From the NCBI GenBank assembly GCA_026125445.1, contig JAHCLE010000005.1, forward strand, positions 1 through 48,666: a stretch of 48,666 bases of DNA, written 5' to 3'. This DNA comes from Burkholderiales bacterium. Lineage in GTDB: Bacteria; Pseudomonadota; Gammaproteobacteria; Burkholderiales; Usitatibacteraceae. Shown here one piece after another: positions 16,450 through 26,626 of this stretch. Under the pieces are notes generated by a model. The model searched no databases, was not told the DNA's origin, and saw only the letters and a list, made by a program, of their open reading frames with translations. Every line of letters begins with the position of its first letter. Positions within the stretch are counted from its first letter, which is position 1. The position numbers and the translations under genes are program-made.

Positions 16450-19400
16450 CTAGAGCAGGACCCGCTCGATGCCGCCGTGGTTCGCCTTCTCGACGAACTC
16501 CGGCATCCAGCGCTCGCCCAGCAGGTGCCGGGCCATCTCGACGACGACGTAGTCCGCGCTCGTGCCCGCGTCCTGGTCGTAGCGCGACAGGCCCTGCAGG
16601 CACGACGGGCAGGAGGTGAGGACCTTCACCTCGCCGCGGAAGCCGTCGGCGCGCGCGGCCTGCGCCCCCTTCACCATCTCCTCCTCCTTGCGGAAGCGGA
16701 CCTGCGTGGCGATGTCCGGGCGCGCGATGGCGAGCGAGCCCGACTCGCCGCAGCAGCGGTCGTTGAGCGCCACGGGCGCGCCCATCAGCTCGCCCACGAC
16801 CTTGATGGGCTTGTGGGTCTTCATCGGCGTGTGGCAGGGGTCGTGGTACAGGTAGCGCACGCCGCGCACGCCCTCGACCTTCACGCCCTTCTCCAGGAGG
16901 TACTCGTGGATGTCGAGCAGGCGGCAGCCGGGGAAGATCTTGTCGAACTCGTAGTCCATCAGCGCGTCCATGCACGTCCCGCAGGAGACCACGACGGTGC
17001 GGATGTCGAGGTAGTTGAGGGTGTTGGCCACGCGGTGGAAGAGCACGCGGTTGCGCAGCGTGATCTCCTCGCCCTTGGCCGCCTGCCCGCTGGCCGTCTG
17101 CGGGTAGCCGCAGCACAGGTAGCCCGGCGGCAGCACGCACTGGGCGCCCACGTGGTACAGGAGCGCCTGGGTGGCGAGCCCCACCTGCCCGAAGAGCCGC
17201 TCCGACCCGCAGCCCGGGAAGTAGAACACCGCCTCCGAATCCTCGCCCGCCTTCGCCGGGTCGCGGATGATCGGGACGATCGCCGGGTCCTCGATGTCGA
17301 GGAGCGCGCGCGCGGTGCGCTTCGGCAGGCCCCCGGGCATGGGCTTGTTGATGAAGTGCACCACCTGCGCCTTGAGCGAGGGCTTGCCCACCGTGGCCGG
17401 CGGATGCCGCGTCTGGCCGCGCGTCACCAGGAAGCGGCGCGCGATGCCGTGCGCCAGGCGCTGCGCTCGGTATCCCAGGTCGAGCATCAGGGTCTTCATC
17501 ACCTTGATGGTCGAGGGATCGGTGGCGTTGAGGTAGGCCATGGTGAGCGCGGAGCCCGCGTTGAAGCGCTTCTTGCCCAGCTTCCTCAGCAGGCCGCGCA
17601 TGGCGATGGAGACGTTGCCGAAGTCGATGTCGACCGGGCACGGCGCCTCGCACTTGTGGCACACGGTGCAGTGGTCGGCCACGTCGCCGAACTCGTCGAA
17701 GTGGCGAAGGCTCACCCCGCGCCGCGTCTGCTCCTCGTAGAGGAAGGCCTCCGTGAGAAGCGACAGCCCCAGGATCTTGTTGCGCGGGCTGTACAGCAGG
17801 TTGGCGCGCGGCACGTGCGTGGAGCACACCGGCTTGCACTTGCCGCAGCGCAGGCAGTCCTTCACCGAGTCGGCGATGGACCCGATGTCGCTCCTCTCGA
17901 GGATGATGGACTCGTGGCCGATGAGGGCGAAGGACGGGGTGTAGGCGTTGGAGAGGTCCGCGCCCGGCAGGAGCTTGCCGCGATTGAACCGGCCCTCGGG
18001 ATCGACCTTCGACTTCCACGCGGCGAAGGCCTCGATCTCGTCCTTCTCGAGGAACTCGAGCTTGGTGATGCCGATGCCGTGCTCGCCCGAGACCACGCCG
18101 CCCAGGGACTTGGCGAAGCGCATGACGTGCGCCACGGCCTCGTTGGCGGTGCGCAGCATCTCGTAGTCGTCGGAGTTGACGGGGATGTTGGTGTGGACGT
18201 TGCCGTCGCCCGCGTGCATGTGCATGGCGATGAACACCCGGCCGCGCAGCACCTCGGCGTGGACGGCCTCGATGGCGGCCATGACCGGCTCGAAGGCGCG
18301 GCCGGCGAAGATCTGCCGCAGGGGGTCGCGCAGCTCCCGCTTCCAGGAGGCGCGCAGCTCGTGCAGCTGGATGAGCGAGAAGAGCGTGCGCTCGCCGCCG
18401 GCCCCGGCCACCACGTGCGCGAGCCCGACGCCTTCCAGGTCGCCGCGCACCTCGTCGAGCCGGCGGTCGAGGTTGCGCAGCAGGTACGACCAGCGCGAGC
18501 CCACGAAGCGCACGAGCTCGAGCGCCTGGGCCGGGCGGTCGCCGAGGACGTCCTCGCGCGCGATCGCCTCGCCGTCGGTCTCGACGGGAAGCTCGCCAGA
18601 CAGGAACGCCTCCAGGGCACCCGCGAGCCGGAGCTTGTTGCCCAGCGAGTACTCGACGTTCAGGCGCTCCACCCCGTTGGTGTAGTCCGCGAGGCGCTCG
18701 AGCGGGATCACCACGTCCTCGTTCACCTTGAAGGCGTTGGTGTGCTTGGCGATGGCGGCCGTGCGCGCGCGCTCCATCCAGAAGCGCTTGCGCGCCTCCG
18801 GGCTCGAGGCGACGAAGCCCTCGCCCCCGCGGGCGTTGGCGATGCGGACCACTTCCGAGGCGACCCGCGAGACCGCGCTCTCGTCGTCGCCCACGAGGTC
18901 GCCGATGAGCACCATGCGCGGCCGGCCATGCGCCTTGGCCTTGGTCGCGTAGCCCACCGCCTTCACGTAGCGCTCGTCGAGGTGCTCGAGCCCCGCGAGG
19001 GCCACGCCGTCGCGGCCGTCCACGCGCTTGACGATCTCGACGATGGCGGGAACCGCGAGCGCCACGTCGCCGAAGAACTCCAGGCACACGGTGCGCGTGT
19101 GCGCGGGCAGGCGGTGCAGGATGAAGGTGGCCGAGGTGATGATCCCGTCGCAGCCCTCCTTCTGCACGCCCGGAAGCCCCCCGAGGACCTTGTCCGTGAC
19201 GTCCTTGCCCAGTCCCGCCTTGCGGAAGCGCCGTCCCTCGAGCTCCAGCACCTCCTCGCCCCTGGGCGTGCGCCCATCGGCCGCGAAGCGCCGGATGCGG
19301 AAGCGCGCCAGGGGCGCGTCGTGGATCTTGCCGAGGTTGTGGTCCAGGCGCTCGACCTCGATCCAGTCGGCCTCGGGCGTGACCATGCGCCAGGAGGCGA

Positions 19401-20304
19401 GGTTGTCCACCGCCGTGCCCCACAGCACCGCCTTCTTGCCGCCCGCGTTCATGGCGATGTTTCCACCAATACAGGACGCGTCGGCGGAGGTGGGATCCAC
19501 TGCGAAGACGAGTCCCGCGCGCTCGGCGGCCTCCATCACGCGGCGCGTGACGGCGCCGGCGCCGACGTGGATCACGTCCACGGGCTCGGTTACGCCCGGC
19601 AGCGACTTCTTCGCGACCTCCCCCAGCCAGTCGAGCTTCTCGGTGTTCACCACGGCGGAGCGGGCGTCGAGGGGAATGGCCCCTCCCGTGTAGCCCGTCC
19701 CGCCGCCGCGCGGGATGATGGTGAGCCCCACGTCGACGAGGGCGCGCACGATTCCGGCGCACTCCTCCTCGGTGTCCGGGGAAACGACCACGAAGGGGTA
19801 CTCCACGCGCCAGTCGGTGGCGTCGGTGACGTGCGAGACGCGCGCCAGGCCGTCGAAGGCCACGTTGTCGCGGCGGGTGATGGAGGAAAGCCGCCGCATC
19901 ACCTGGCGGCGCAGCTTCCGGGTCTCGTCGAACTCGCGGTCGAAGGCGTCGACGGCTCCATGCGCGGCTTCCAGGAGCTTCGCGACGAGCTGGCTCCTTT
20001 CCGGGTCGGAGGAGTCGGCCTCGCGGCGCTTCTCCACCTCGCGCAGGCGGTGGCGCATCGCCTCGACGAGGGCGTCGTGGCGCTTTGGGCTGTCGAGGAG
20101 GTCGTCCTGCAGGTAGGGGTTGCGGCGGACGACCCAGATGTCGCCGAGCACCTCGTAGAGCATGCGCGCCGAGCGGCCCGTGCGGCGCTGCGCGCGCAGC
20201 TCGTCGAGCACCTTCCACGCCTCGTGGCCCAGGAGGCGGATCACGATCTCCCGGTCGGAGAACGACGTGTAGTTGTACGGAATCTCGCGCAGTCGGGCGG
20301 TCAT
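16450..20304 (-). CDS. FAD/FMN-binding oxidoreductase with Fe-S and CCG domains (DUF3683 type)
   Basis: A 1284-residue fusion resembling D-lactate/glycolate dehydrogenases joined to their Fe-S partner. Order: N-terminal ~140-residue domain of the DUF3683 type; FAD-binding PCMH domain with [11 protein letters not shown] near residue 200; FAD-oxidase C-terminal domain with [12 protein letters not shown] (~695) and [11 protein letters not shown] (~732); two 4Fe-4S motifs, Cys817-820-823-827 and Cys879-882-885-889; two CCG domains ([17 protein letters not shown] at ~1030-1065 and [18 protein letters not shown] at ~1155-1235). It probably oxidises a 2-hydroxyacid and passes electrons to the quinone pool; the substrate cannot be told from sequence. 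It is first in the operon with HIT and the 536-residue protein. Confidence 0.93.
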   Translation of the reverse strand: MTARLREIPYNYTSFSDREIVIRLLGHEAWKVLDELRAQRRTGRSARMLYEVLGDIWVVRRNPYLQDDLLDSPKRHDALVEAMRHRLREVEKRREADSSDPERSQLVAKLLEAAHGAVDAFDREFDETRKLRRQVMRRLSSITRRDNVAFDGLARVSHVTDATDWRVEYPFVVVSPDTEEECAGIVRALVDVGLTIIPRGGGTGYTGGAIPLDARSAVVNTEKLDWLGEVAKKSLPGVTEPVDVIHVGAGAVTRRVMEAAERAGLVFAVDPTSADASCIGGNIAMNAGGKKAVLWGTAVDNLASWRMVTPEADWIEVERLDHNLGKIHDAPLARFRIRRFAADGRTPRGEEVLELEGRRFRKAGLGKDVTDKVLGGLPGVQKEGCDGIITSATFILHRLPAHTRTVCLEFFGDVALAVPAIVEIVKRVDGRDGVALAGLEHLDERYVKAVGYATKAKAHGRPRMVLIGDLVGDDESAVSRVASEVVRIANARGGEGFVASSPEARKRFWMERARTAAIAKHTNAFKVNEDVVIPLERLADYTNGVERLNVEYSLGNKLRLAGALEAFLSGELPVETDGEAIAREDVLGDRPAQALELVRFVGSRWSYLLRNLDRRLDEVRGDLEGVGLAHVVAGAGGERTLFSLIQLHELRASWKRELRDPLRQIFAGRAFEPVMAAIEAVHAEVLRGRVFIAMHMHAGDGNVHTNIPVNSDDYEMLRTANEAVAHVMRFAKSLGGVVSGEHGIGITKLEFLEKDEIEAFAAWKSKVDPEGRFNRGKLLPGADLSNAYTPSFALIGHESIILERSDIGSIADSVKDCLRCGKCKPVCSTHVPRANLLYSPRNKILGLSLLTEAFLYEEQTRRGVSLRHFDEFGDVADHCTVCHKCEAPCPVDIDFGNVSIAMRGLLRKLGKKRFNAGSALTMAYLNATDPSTIKVMKTLMLDLGYRAQRLAHGIARRFLVTRGQTRHPPATVGKPSLKAQVVHFINKPMPGGLPKRTARALLDIEDPAIVPIIRDPAKAGEDSEAVFYFPGCGSERLFGQVGLATQALLYHVGAQCVLPPGYLCCGYPQTASGQAAKGEEITLRNRVLFHRVANTLNYLDIRTVVVSCGTCMDALMDYEFDKIFPGCRLLDIHEYLLEKGVKVEGVRGVRYLYHDPCHTPMKTHKPIKVVGELMGAPVALNDRCCGESGSLAIARPDIATQVRFRKEEEMVKGAQAARADGFRGEVKVLTSCPSCLQGLSRYDQDAGTSADYVVVEMARHLLGERWMPEFVEKANHGGIERVLL

Positions 20305-20346
20305 CGGGCGGTGTCCGGGTCCGTGGGCGCCACGGGGGGAATAGCG

Positions 20347-20352
20347 ATTTTA
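20347..20352 (-). promoter_or_regulatory. -10-like hexamer of the FAD/Fe-S oxidoreductase operon
   Basis: TAAAAT within GCGGTAAAAT on the minus strand, about 42 bases before the ATG. The same ten bases occur in front of the rfb operon. No strong -35. Confidence 0.4.
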
Positions 20353-20386
20353 CCGCAATGCAGCATTGATCCCTGAGGCCCTCACT

Positions 20387-20785
20387 TCAGAGCATCGCCA
20401 CCGCCTGGGCCACCACGACATACCGGGCCGCCTTGCCGGCCGCCATGGCAAGCGCGCAGGCCGCCACGTTCAGGCGCAGCCATCCGGCGGCGGCGCACAG
20501 GGCATCGCCGACGAAGGGCAGCCAGGAGAGCAGGAGCGCGGCGGCGCCGAAGCGGCGCACGCGCGCGACCGCCTTCGACTCGGGGATGCGCGAGGGCAGG
20601 AGCCGGCCGATGGCGTACGTGGTGAGACCCCCCAGGGTGTTGCCGAGGGTCGCCACGGCCACGGCCGCTCCCGGGGTGGCGCCACCGGCCTTCAGCATCG
20701 CCACGAGCACGATCTCGGAGTTGCCCGGCAGGAGCGTCGACGACACGAACGCGGAGACGAACAGGGCCCAGAGCGAAACGTCCAA
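20387..20785 (-). CDS. yqaA: YqaA family inner-membrane protein (DedA/SNARE-associated type)
   Basis: A 132-residue membrane protein with 3-4 hydrophobic segments. The N-terminus reads LWALFVSAFVSSTLLPGNSE and later parts have GNTLGGLTTYAIGR and SWLPFVGDALCAAAGWLR, all characteristic of YqaA. The DedA superfamily is linked to lipid flipping and membrane homeostasis; YqaA itself is poorly known. The TTG at 20785 was chosen because GGGAGG lies 9 bases before it and the conserved protein starts here. The reading frame extends further upstream, but those residues are Arg/Pro-rich and unlike the family. Confidence 0.85.
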   Translation of the reverse strand: MDVSLWALFVSAFVSSTLLPGNSEIVLVAMLKAGGATPGAAVAVATLGNTLGGLTTYAIGRLLPSRIPESKAVARVRRFGAAALLLSWLPFVGDALCAAAGWLRLNVAACALAMAAGKAARYVVVAQAVAML

Positions 20786-20912
20786 CCGGCGAATCCTCCC
20801 TCGTGCCGGCCCCGGGGCCGGCGGCGTGCGCGAAAGCGGCGGCGCGCGGGTATCCTTCCCGTCACGCGAACCGCCGGCCCCCCCGGCGGCCCGGCGCCTT
20901 CGCCCCAACCGC

Positions 20913-22385
20913 ATGATCTCCGCCCCACCGCCCAGCCGCAACTCGCCCTGCCCCTGCGGCAGCGGCAAGCGCTACAAGGATTGCTGCGGCGCGCTGGGAA
21001 CGGCCCCTGCCGCCCACGCCGCCGGCAGGACGCGCGATCCGCAGGCCCTTCTCGCCCAGGCCACCGGCCATCACCAGGCCGGCCGCCTGGACGAGGCGCG
21101 GGCGCTCTACGAGGAGGTGCTGGCGGTCGACGCGGGCAATGCCTTCGCGACGCACTACCTGGGCGTTCTCGCCATGCAGCGCGGCGATCTCGACGCCGCG
21201 GTCGAGCGCCTCGAAGCCTCCGTCGCGATGCGCCCGGACCTGCCCGCCTTCCACGCGAACCTCGGCCTTTGCCGCCGCCGCCGCGGCGAGATCCGCGCGG
21301 CGATCGACTGCCAGGCGCGCGCGTGCGAGCTCGATCCGCGAAGTGCCGAGGCGCACAGCAACCTCGCCGTGGCCCTCCAGGAGGACGGCCGCATCGCCGA
21401 GGCCCTTGCCGAGTTCGGGCGCAGCCTGGAACTGGATCCGGCCCATGCCGAGGCCCACTACAACCGGGGCCTCGCCCTGCTCTCAATCGGCGATTACGCC
21501 CGCGGGTGGGAGGAGTTCGAGTGGCGCGCGCGCTGCCGGGAGTTCGCGCCGCGAAACCTCGTCGTTCCGGGCCTGCCGCCGTGGCGGGGAGAGCCGCTCG
21601 CCGGCAGGACGCTCTATGTGCGCGTCGAGCAGGGCCACGGCGATACGCTGCAGTTCGCGCGCTTCCTGCCGGCGCTCGCCGATCGCGCCGCGAGGGTCGT
21701 CCTGGAGGCCGCCAGCGGCCTCACGGAGATCCTGCGCTCCGTCGATCCCCGCGTGACACTCGTCGAGCCCGGGGCCTTTCCCGCGGGCATCGATTGCTAC
21801 GTGAACCTCATGAGCGTTCCCCGGTGGCTCGGGGTCGGGCTCGACGCGATTCCCAATCCCCCGCCCTATCTCGCCGTCGACGAGGCGAAGGTCCGGCGCT
21901 GGCGCGAGCGCCTCGCGGGGCCCGCGGGGCGCACGGTGGGGATCGTCTGGGGCGGCAATCCGGCCCACCACAACGACCGCAACCGCTCCTGCACGCTCGC
22001 CGCGCTTTCCGTCCTGCTCGACCTGGAGGGGCACCGCTGGTTCAGCCTGCAGGTGGGGCCGCGCGCGCGCGAGCTCGCGCAGCTCGCCCACCCGCGCCTC
22101 GTCGATCTCGGCCCGGAGCTGGCCACCTACGCGGAGACCGCCGCGGCCGTCTCGGCGCTCGATCTCGTCGTCAGCGTCGATACCTCGGTCGTCCACCTCG
22201 CCGGCGCGCTGGGACGCCCCGCCTGGGTGATGCTGCCGAAGGCGCCTGACTGGCGTTGGCTCCTCGACCGCGGGGATTCCCCCTGGTACCCGAGCCTTCG
22301 CCTCTTCCGCCAGAAGACGGCGGGCGACTGGCGCCCCGTCGTGGAGGCGGTCCGGGAAGCGCTTCGGCGAACGCCGGCGGCCTGA
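20913..22385 (+). CDS. SEC-C motif / TPR / GT9-like glycosyltransferase fusion protein
   Basis: A 490-residue cytoplasmic protein. The N-terminus carries a SEC-C zinc motif, NSPCPCGSGKRYKDCCG, with Cys13, 15, 24 and 25; in SecA this motif binds zinc and contacts SecB and the ribosome. Residues ~40-210 hold about four to five TPR units. The C-terminal half (from ~230) has EQGHGDTLQFARFLP, GIVWGGNPAHHND and DLVVSVDTSVVHLAGALGRP, the pattern of TPR-linked, heptosyltransferase-like (GT9-type) domains. The donor sugar and acceptor are unknown. It is convergent, with an 18-base gap, with the operon holding two OGT-type glycosyltransferases, suggesting related work on a protein substrate (inference). 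Confidence 0.85.
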   Translation: MISAPPPSRNSPCPCGSGKRYKDCCGALGTAPAAHAAGRTRDPQALLAQATGHHQAGRLDEARALYEEVLAVDAGNAFATHYLGVLAMQRGDLDAAVERLEASVAMRPDLPAFHANLGLCRRRRGEIRAAIDCQARACELDPRSAEAHSNLAVALQEDGRIAEALAEFGRSLELDPAHAEAHYNRGLALLSIGDYARGWEEFEWRARCREFAPRNLVVPGLPPWRGEPLAGRTLYVRVEQGHGDTLQFARFLPALADRAARVVLEAASGLTEILRSVDPRVTLVEPGAFPAGIDCYVNLMSVPRWLGVGLDAIPNPPPYLAVDEAKVRRWRERLAGPAGRTVGIVWGGNPAHHNDRNRSCTLAALSVLLDLEGHRWFSLQVGPRARELAQLAHPRLVDLGPELATYAETAAAVSALDLVVSVDTSVVHLAGALGRPAWVMLPKAPDWRWLLDRGDSPWYPSLRLFRQKTAGDWRPVVEAVREALRRTPAA

Positions 22386-22403
22386 AATCGGCGCGGCCCG
22401 CTC

Positions 22404-24611
22404 CTACCGGGAATCGCCGGCCAGCATCTCGAGCCTCTCCGCCAGCGCCGCCACCGGGGCGCGATCGTCGAAGATCGCACCGGCCCGTTCTTCCAGGGCC
22501 TTGCGGATTTCCCGCCGCCACTCCGGTTCCGTCCCCAGCCTCCGCGCGATGGCCACGTAGTCCTCGCGATCGCGGGCAACGAGCGCCTCCAAGCCGAGGC
22601 GGCGAAGCATCGCCGCGCTCTGGCGTCCGCGCATGAGAGCGCCGGGGAGCGTGACCATCGGCAGGCCGGCCGCGATGGCATCGAGCGAGGTATTGCCCCC
22701 CGACCAGTGCAGGGTGTCGAGCATGACGTCGCAGAGCTGGTTCACGCGCAGGTAGTCGCCATGGGTGACGAAGCCCAGGAAGACTGTCCGCCCTTCCCCG
22801 TCCACGCCCGACCTCGCGAGCGCCGCAAACAGGCGATCGCGGAAAAGTCGCGTCACCACCCCCTCGCGGTAGCCGAAGAAGACCAGCCGTCCGCGCGGAT
22901 CGCCGGCGAGCACGCGTGCGAACAGCTCGTCGTTGTCGGGGTGGATCTTGAAGAGGGACTGGGGACACAGGTAGAGAGTGGCGTGCGCCGGGAGGCCGAG
23001 CGCCTCGCGGTCCTTCGTCGATCCGGTGCGGGGGCGAACGTAGCGGGTGCCGATGCCGGGCAATCCCACGAGGCGTTCGCGATATGCCTCCTGCGCCCCC
23101 TCGGGCTCCATGTCGGCGCAGGTCACGAAGGCGTCAATCGCGGCGAGCCCGCTGGTCGTGGGGTGCCCCCAGCCCGCCACCTGGACCGGCGCGAGGCGCA
23201 GCGCAGCGAGCGCGAAGGTGTCCGGCTGCATCCCCAGCTCCGGGTAGACGAGCACGTCGAGCTCCTCGGCGGCGACTGCCCGCGCGACCGCCTGCAGCGG
23301 AAAGCCCGCCAGGTGGTGGAAGCGTTCCGCCGCCGCCGCGATGGTCCGCGTGTCGTCCGCCACCCACGGATTCGTGTAGAAGACGACCTTCTCGAAGCGC
23401 GTGGGGTCCAGGTCCAGGATCCAGCTCGCGAAGTACCGCCCTGCCGTGCAGTTGAAGAAGAAGTAGCTGAAGAAGCCCACCCGAAGGCGCCCGCCTCGCC
23501 GCCGCGGGGCCGGCTCGCCGAAGTACTCCGGCAGCCGGGGCCGCAGCACCTTGTCGAGAAAATCGCCGTAGCGCGCCTGCAGCTCGCGATCGTTCCGGCC
23601 CTGGTAGGCGAGGTAGAAGTTGGTCCACGTCGCCCCATTCAGCGCCGCCGCGGCGGAAAGGCCCGCGAATCGCGGGGATTCGGCGTGCAGCTCCTCGAGG
23701 CCGCGGGCATAGCCTGCCCGACACTCCGCGAGGTTCGCCTCGTCGCGGTAGATCGCGGGCAACACGAGCCGCGAGCCGATGGCGGCGCGCAGGTTTCCCG
23801 GGTCGAGCGCCTCGGCGTGACGGAACTGCGCGCGGGCATCGTCCGCGCGTCCCTGTTCCCAGAGGTACTCGGCTTGCGCCACGCGGATCCGGGAGTCCCC
23901 GGGGATTCTTCGGACCGCGTCGTCGTGCGCTTCGGCCGCCCGCGGGTCGCGCCGGCGGCGCAGGATCTGGGCGCGCAGCAGCAGCGCCTCGGCCAGCCGC
24001 GGTTCGGCCGCGATCGCCGCATCCAGGCTCGCCAGCGCTTCGTCGAAACGGCCCGCGCGATTGGCGATCCGCGCGAGGTTGAGGTGCGCGTCCGCGTGCT
24101 GCCCGTCCGCCGCGATGGCTTTGCGGAAGGCGTCCTCGGCCTGACCGGGACGCGCGAGCTCCATCTCGGCGAGCCCGAGCGAGTTCCAGGCTCGTGCCGC
24201 GCGGGGATCGAGGGAAACGGCGCGCGCGAATGCGTCGCGGGCGGCGGCGAACTCGCCCGCGTCGAAGCGGACGTTTCCCAGGGCGATCCACGCGGCCACC
24301 CACTCCGGCCGGCGCGCGGCGGCGTCCCCGAAGTGCTGCGCGGCCGCACCGAGGTCGCCCTCGTCGACCGCGATATGGCCGGCGAGGAGGTGGAAGCCCG
24401 CCGGCGAGCCGTCGAGCGCGATGGCACGGGCGATGTACTCGCGCGCCCGCGGCGCGCGCCCCTGCTGGTGCTCGACGATCGCGCGGAGCTGCCACAGATC
24501 CGCCCGGCCTGGCGCGCGCTCGACGAGGGCAGCATAGGCGGCGCCCGCCTCCTCGAGGCGGCCCTGCCGGTGCAGGGCCTGCGCGGCGGCCAGTTCCTCC
24601 GCTTCGCTCAT
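22404..24611 (-). CDS. TPR protein with O-GlcNAc transferase/SPINDLY-type catalytic domain (GT41-like), copy 2
   Basis: A 735-residue protein. About eight TPR units fill residues 1-275. The catalytic half begins with RLRVGFFSYFFFNCTAGRYF (~376) and shows GWGHPTTSG (480-488), CPQSLFKIHP (549-558) and DTLHWSGGNTSLDAIAAGLP (632-651), which match the GT41 fold motifs for UDP-sugar binding. The usual GHTxxxR block is replaced by YPELGMQPDT (456-465). Likely a cytoplasmic glycosyltransferase acting on proteins; donor and acceptor unknown. The ATG overlaps the upstream paralogue's TGA (ATGA). Last gene of the operon. Confidence 0.88.
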   Translation of the reverse strand: MSEAEELAAAQALHRQGRLEEAGAAYAALVERAPGRADLWQLRAIVEHQQGRAPRAREYIARAIALDGSPAGFHLLAGHIAVDEGDLGAAAQHFGDAAARRPEWVAAWIALGNVRFDAGEFAAARDAFARAVSLDPRAARAWNSLGLAEMELARPGQAEDAFRKAIAADGQHADAHLNLARIANRAGRFDEALASLDAAIAAEPRLAEALLLRAQILRRRRDPRAAEAHDDAVRRIPGDSRIRVAQAEYLWEQGRADDARAQFRHAEALDPGNLRAAIGSRLVLPAIYRDEANLAECRAGYARGLEELHAESPRFAGLSAAAALNGATWTNFYLAYQGRNDRELQARYGDFLDKVLRPRLPEYFGEPAPRRRGGRLRVGFFSYFFFNCTAGRYFASWILDLDPTRFEKVVFYTNPWVADDTRTIAAAAERFHHLAGFPLQAVARAVAAEELDVLVYPELGMQPDTFALAALRLAPVQVAGWGHPTTSGLAAIDAFVTCADMEPEGAQEAYRERLVGLPGIGTRYVRPRTGSTKDREALGLPAHATLYLCPQSLFKIHPDNDELFARVLAGDPRGRLVFFGYREGVVTRLFRDRLFAALARSGVDGEGRTVFLGFVTHGDYLRVNQLCDVMLDTLHWSGGNTSLDAIAAGLPMVTLPGALMRGRQSAAMLRRLGLEALVARDREDYVAIARRLGTEPEWRREIRKALEERAGAIFDDRAPVAALAERLEMLAGDSR

Positions 24612-26602
24612 TCGTCCTCCCCGACCGCCCGGCCCGCGCACCAGCTGCGCCAGGCCTCGCGGTAGGCGCCTTCGAGCCGGCGGGTGAAAGCCGCGGCATC
24701 GCAGACGGGGGACAGCGCCAGCCGTTCGCGCAGTCCCCCGGATAGGCGCGCCAGCCGCTCCGGGTCCGCGGCGAGGCCGGCGGCCAGGCGCACATAAGCG
24801 GACACGTCGGACGCGACGAACTCCTCGAGGCCCGCCGCTCGCAGGATGGCGGCGGACTGGCGCGAGATGAGGGTGTCGCCTTCGAGGGTGACCACGGGCC
24901 TGCCCATGTGGAGCGCCTCCAGGGTCGTGATGCCGCCATTGTAGGGAAAGGCGTCGAGCGCGATGTCGACGTCGCCGTACTCGGCGAGCGCCTCGGCGTG
25001 CGGCGAGGCCGCGCGCAGCGCCACGCGGCCCACCGGCAGTCCGGCCGCCGCCAGGCGCTCGCGGTGATGCTCGCGCTCCCCGGCGTCGCCCAAGGCGTCG
25101 TTCTTGATCACCAGCCGGAAGCGCTCGTCGAGTGCGAGCAGTTCCGCCCAGGCACGCAGGACCGAAGGACCCATCTTCGCCAGGCGATGGAAGGCGCCGA
25201 AAGTGACGCGCCCGTTCTTCGTGCAGGGCAGCGGCGCGACCGCAGGCGCATAGGCCGGCGGCTGGTAGCAGAAGCGCAATGGCGCGAGCCGCAGCCGGCG
25301 CTCCACGAATCGCTGCGCGTCGCCGGGCGGGGAATGGAAGCCGTCCGTGACAATCGCGTCGAAGGCCCCGCACCCCGTGGTGTCGCAGTAGTCCAGCCAG
25401 GTGAGCACGAGGGGCGCTGGCTTGCGCGCGAGGGCGGCGAGGCGGTTGCCCGGTGTGTGGCCGGCGAGGTCGACCACGATGTCGATGCCGTCGCGCCGGA
25501 TCGCCGCGGCCAGCGCCTCGTCGCCCAGGGCGCGCGCGTCCGTCCAGCCGGCCGCGCGCGCCCGGATGCGCGCGGTGACGCCGTCGTCCTCGTCCTGCGT
25601 CGCATAGCCGTGGAACTCGACTTCCGCGGCATCGTGGCACTCGAGCACCGGCAGCAGCAGGAAAGCGGCCGACGAGGCGCGGAAGCGCGGCGAGACGTAC
25701 CCGATGCGAAGCCGCCTTCGCGGATCGCGGCCGTTGGCGAACGGCGCCGGCGCGGGAAAGGCCCCGTACCGCCGGCCCCACTCGCAGTGGGCTTCGAAGA
25801 TCGCCGGCGCGGCCAGGGCCTCGTCGAAGTGCATTGCGAAGAGCGCCCGGCTCGCGTTGTCCGCGGCCGTCGCCGCATCGCATTCCTCGGCTTCACGGTA
25901 GGCGCGCACCGCTCCGGGTGCATCTCCCGCCTGCATGAGCGCGTCGCCGAGCCGGCTGGCCGTGGCGGCGCCGGCGCCATGAGCACGCGCTTGCTCGAAC
26001 TCGTGCGCCGCCCGTGAGTACACCCCGCCCTGGGCGAGCAGGCGCCCGCGAAGATCGTGGGCGTCGGCGTCGCCCGCGTCGACGGCCAGGCATTCGTTCG
26101 CCGCCGCCAGGGCTTCTTCCGGTCGGCCAAGGGCCGCCAGCGCCTTCGCGAGGACGAGCCGCGGGCCGGCCGCCCGGGCGTCGAGGGCCGCGGCGCGCCG
26201 GCTCGACGACTCGGCCTCCGCGAACCGGCGCAGGGCGAGCTCGGCCACGGCGAGATTGTTCCACGCGCGCGCGTCGTCTTCCCGGGTCCGGACGAGCTCG
26301 AGGAAGCAATCCCGCGCCGCGGCGAAATCGCGCTTGCCGTAGAGGAGCTCGCCCAGGCGGAAACGCGCGGCCCGCAGCCCGGGCCAGTTGGCCAGGCATC
26401 CGCGAAGGGCGGCCTCGGCTTCGTCCGTCAGGCCGCGATCGGCGAGCAGGACGCCCAGCAGCAGGCGCGCCTCGGGCCGGTCGGCGTGGCGCGCGGCGAT
26501 CGCGCGGGATTCGGCCAGGGCCTCGTCGCCGCGGCCGCGGCCGGCCAGGTCGGCGATCCGCGCGAGCGCCTCGCCGACCGCGTCACGCGGCTCTCGCGTC
26601 AT
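24608..26602 (-). CDS. TPR protein with O-GlcNAc transferase/SPINDLY-type catalytic domain (GT41-like), copy 1
   Basis: A 664-residue protein with about six TPR units in residues 10-250 and a catalytic region from ~298 (RLRIGYVSPRFRASS). It keeps GHTPGNR (381-387), FGAFHRLAKMGP (468-479) and DAFPYNGGITTLEALHMG (550-567). Where OGT-type enzymes usually read GYPGTTG it reads DYCDTTG (404-410). It differs clearly from the downstream copy, so the pair is an old duplication or two recruitments. Start: the ATG at 26602 was preferred; a TTG eight codons upstream, directly after the permease stop, is possible. Substrate unknown. Confidence 0.88.
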   Translation of the reverse strand: MTREPRDAVGEALARIADLAGRGRGDEALAESRAIAARHADRPEARLLLGVLLADRGLTDEAEAALRGCLANWPGLRAARFRLGELLYGKRDFAAARDCFLELVRTREDDARAWNNLAVAELALRRFAEAESSSRRAAALDARAAGPRLVLAKALAALGRPEEALAAANECLAVDAGDADAHDLRGRLLAQGGVYSRAAHEFEQARAHGAGAATASRLGDALMQAGDAPGAVRAYREAEECDAATAADNASRALFAMHFDEALAAPAIFEAHCEWGRRYGAFPAPAPFANGRDPRRRLRIGYVSPRFRASSAAFLLLPVLECHDAAEVEFHGYATQDEDDGVTARIRARAAGWTDARALGDEALAAAIRRDGIDIVVDLAGHTPGNRLAALARKPAPLVLTWLDYCDTTGCGAFDAIVTDGFHSPPGDAQRFVERRLRLAPLRFCYQPPAYAPAVAPLPCTKNGRVTFGAFHRLAKMGPSVLRAWAELLALDERFRLVIKNDALGDAGEREHHRERLAAAGLPVGRVALRAASPHAEALAEYGDVDIALDAFPYNGGITTLEALHMGRPVVTLEGDTLISRQSAAILRAAGLEEFVASDVSAYVRLAAGLAADPERLARLSGGLRERLALSPVCDAAAFTRRLEGAYREAWRSWCAGRAVGEDE

Positions 26603-26626
26603 CGCCCGGCGGCGGCGCGGCCGCAA

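Noticed and set aside
15802-20376. 1524-codon open frame on the plus strand
   Set aside because: Antisense of the FAD/Fe-S oxidoreductase; rich in Arg, His, Val and Leu with no recognisable motif. An artefact of GC-skewed third positions.
20786-20968. N-terminal extension of the YqaA-like protein
   Set aside because: Arg/Pro/Gly-rich and unlike the family, while the TTG at 20785 has a strong ribosome site.
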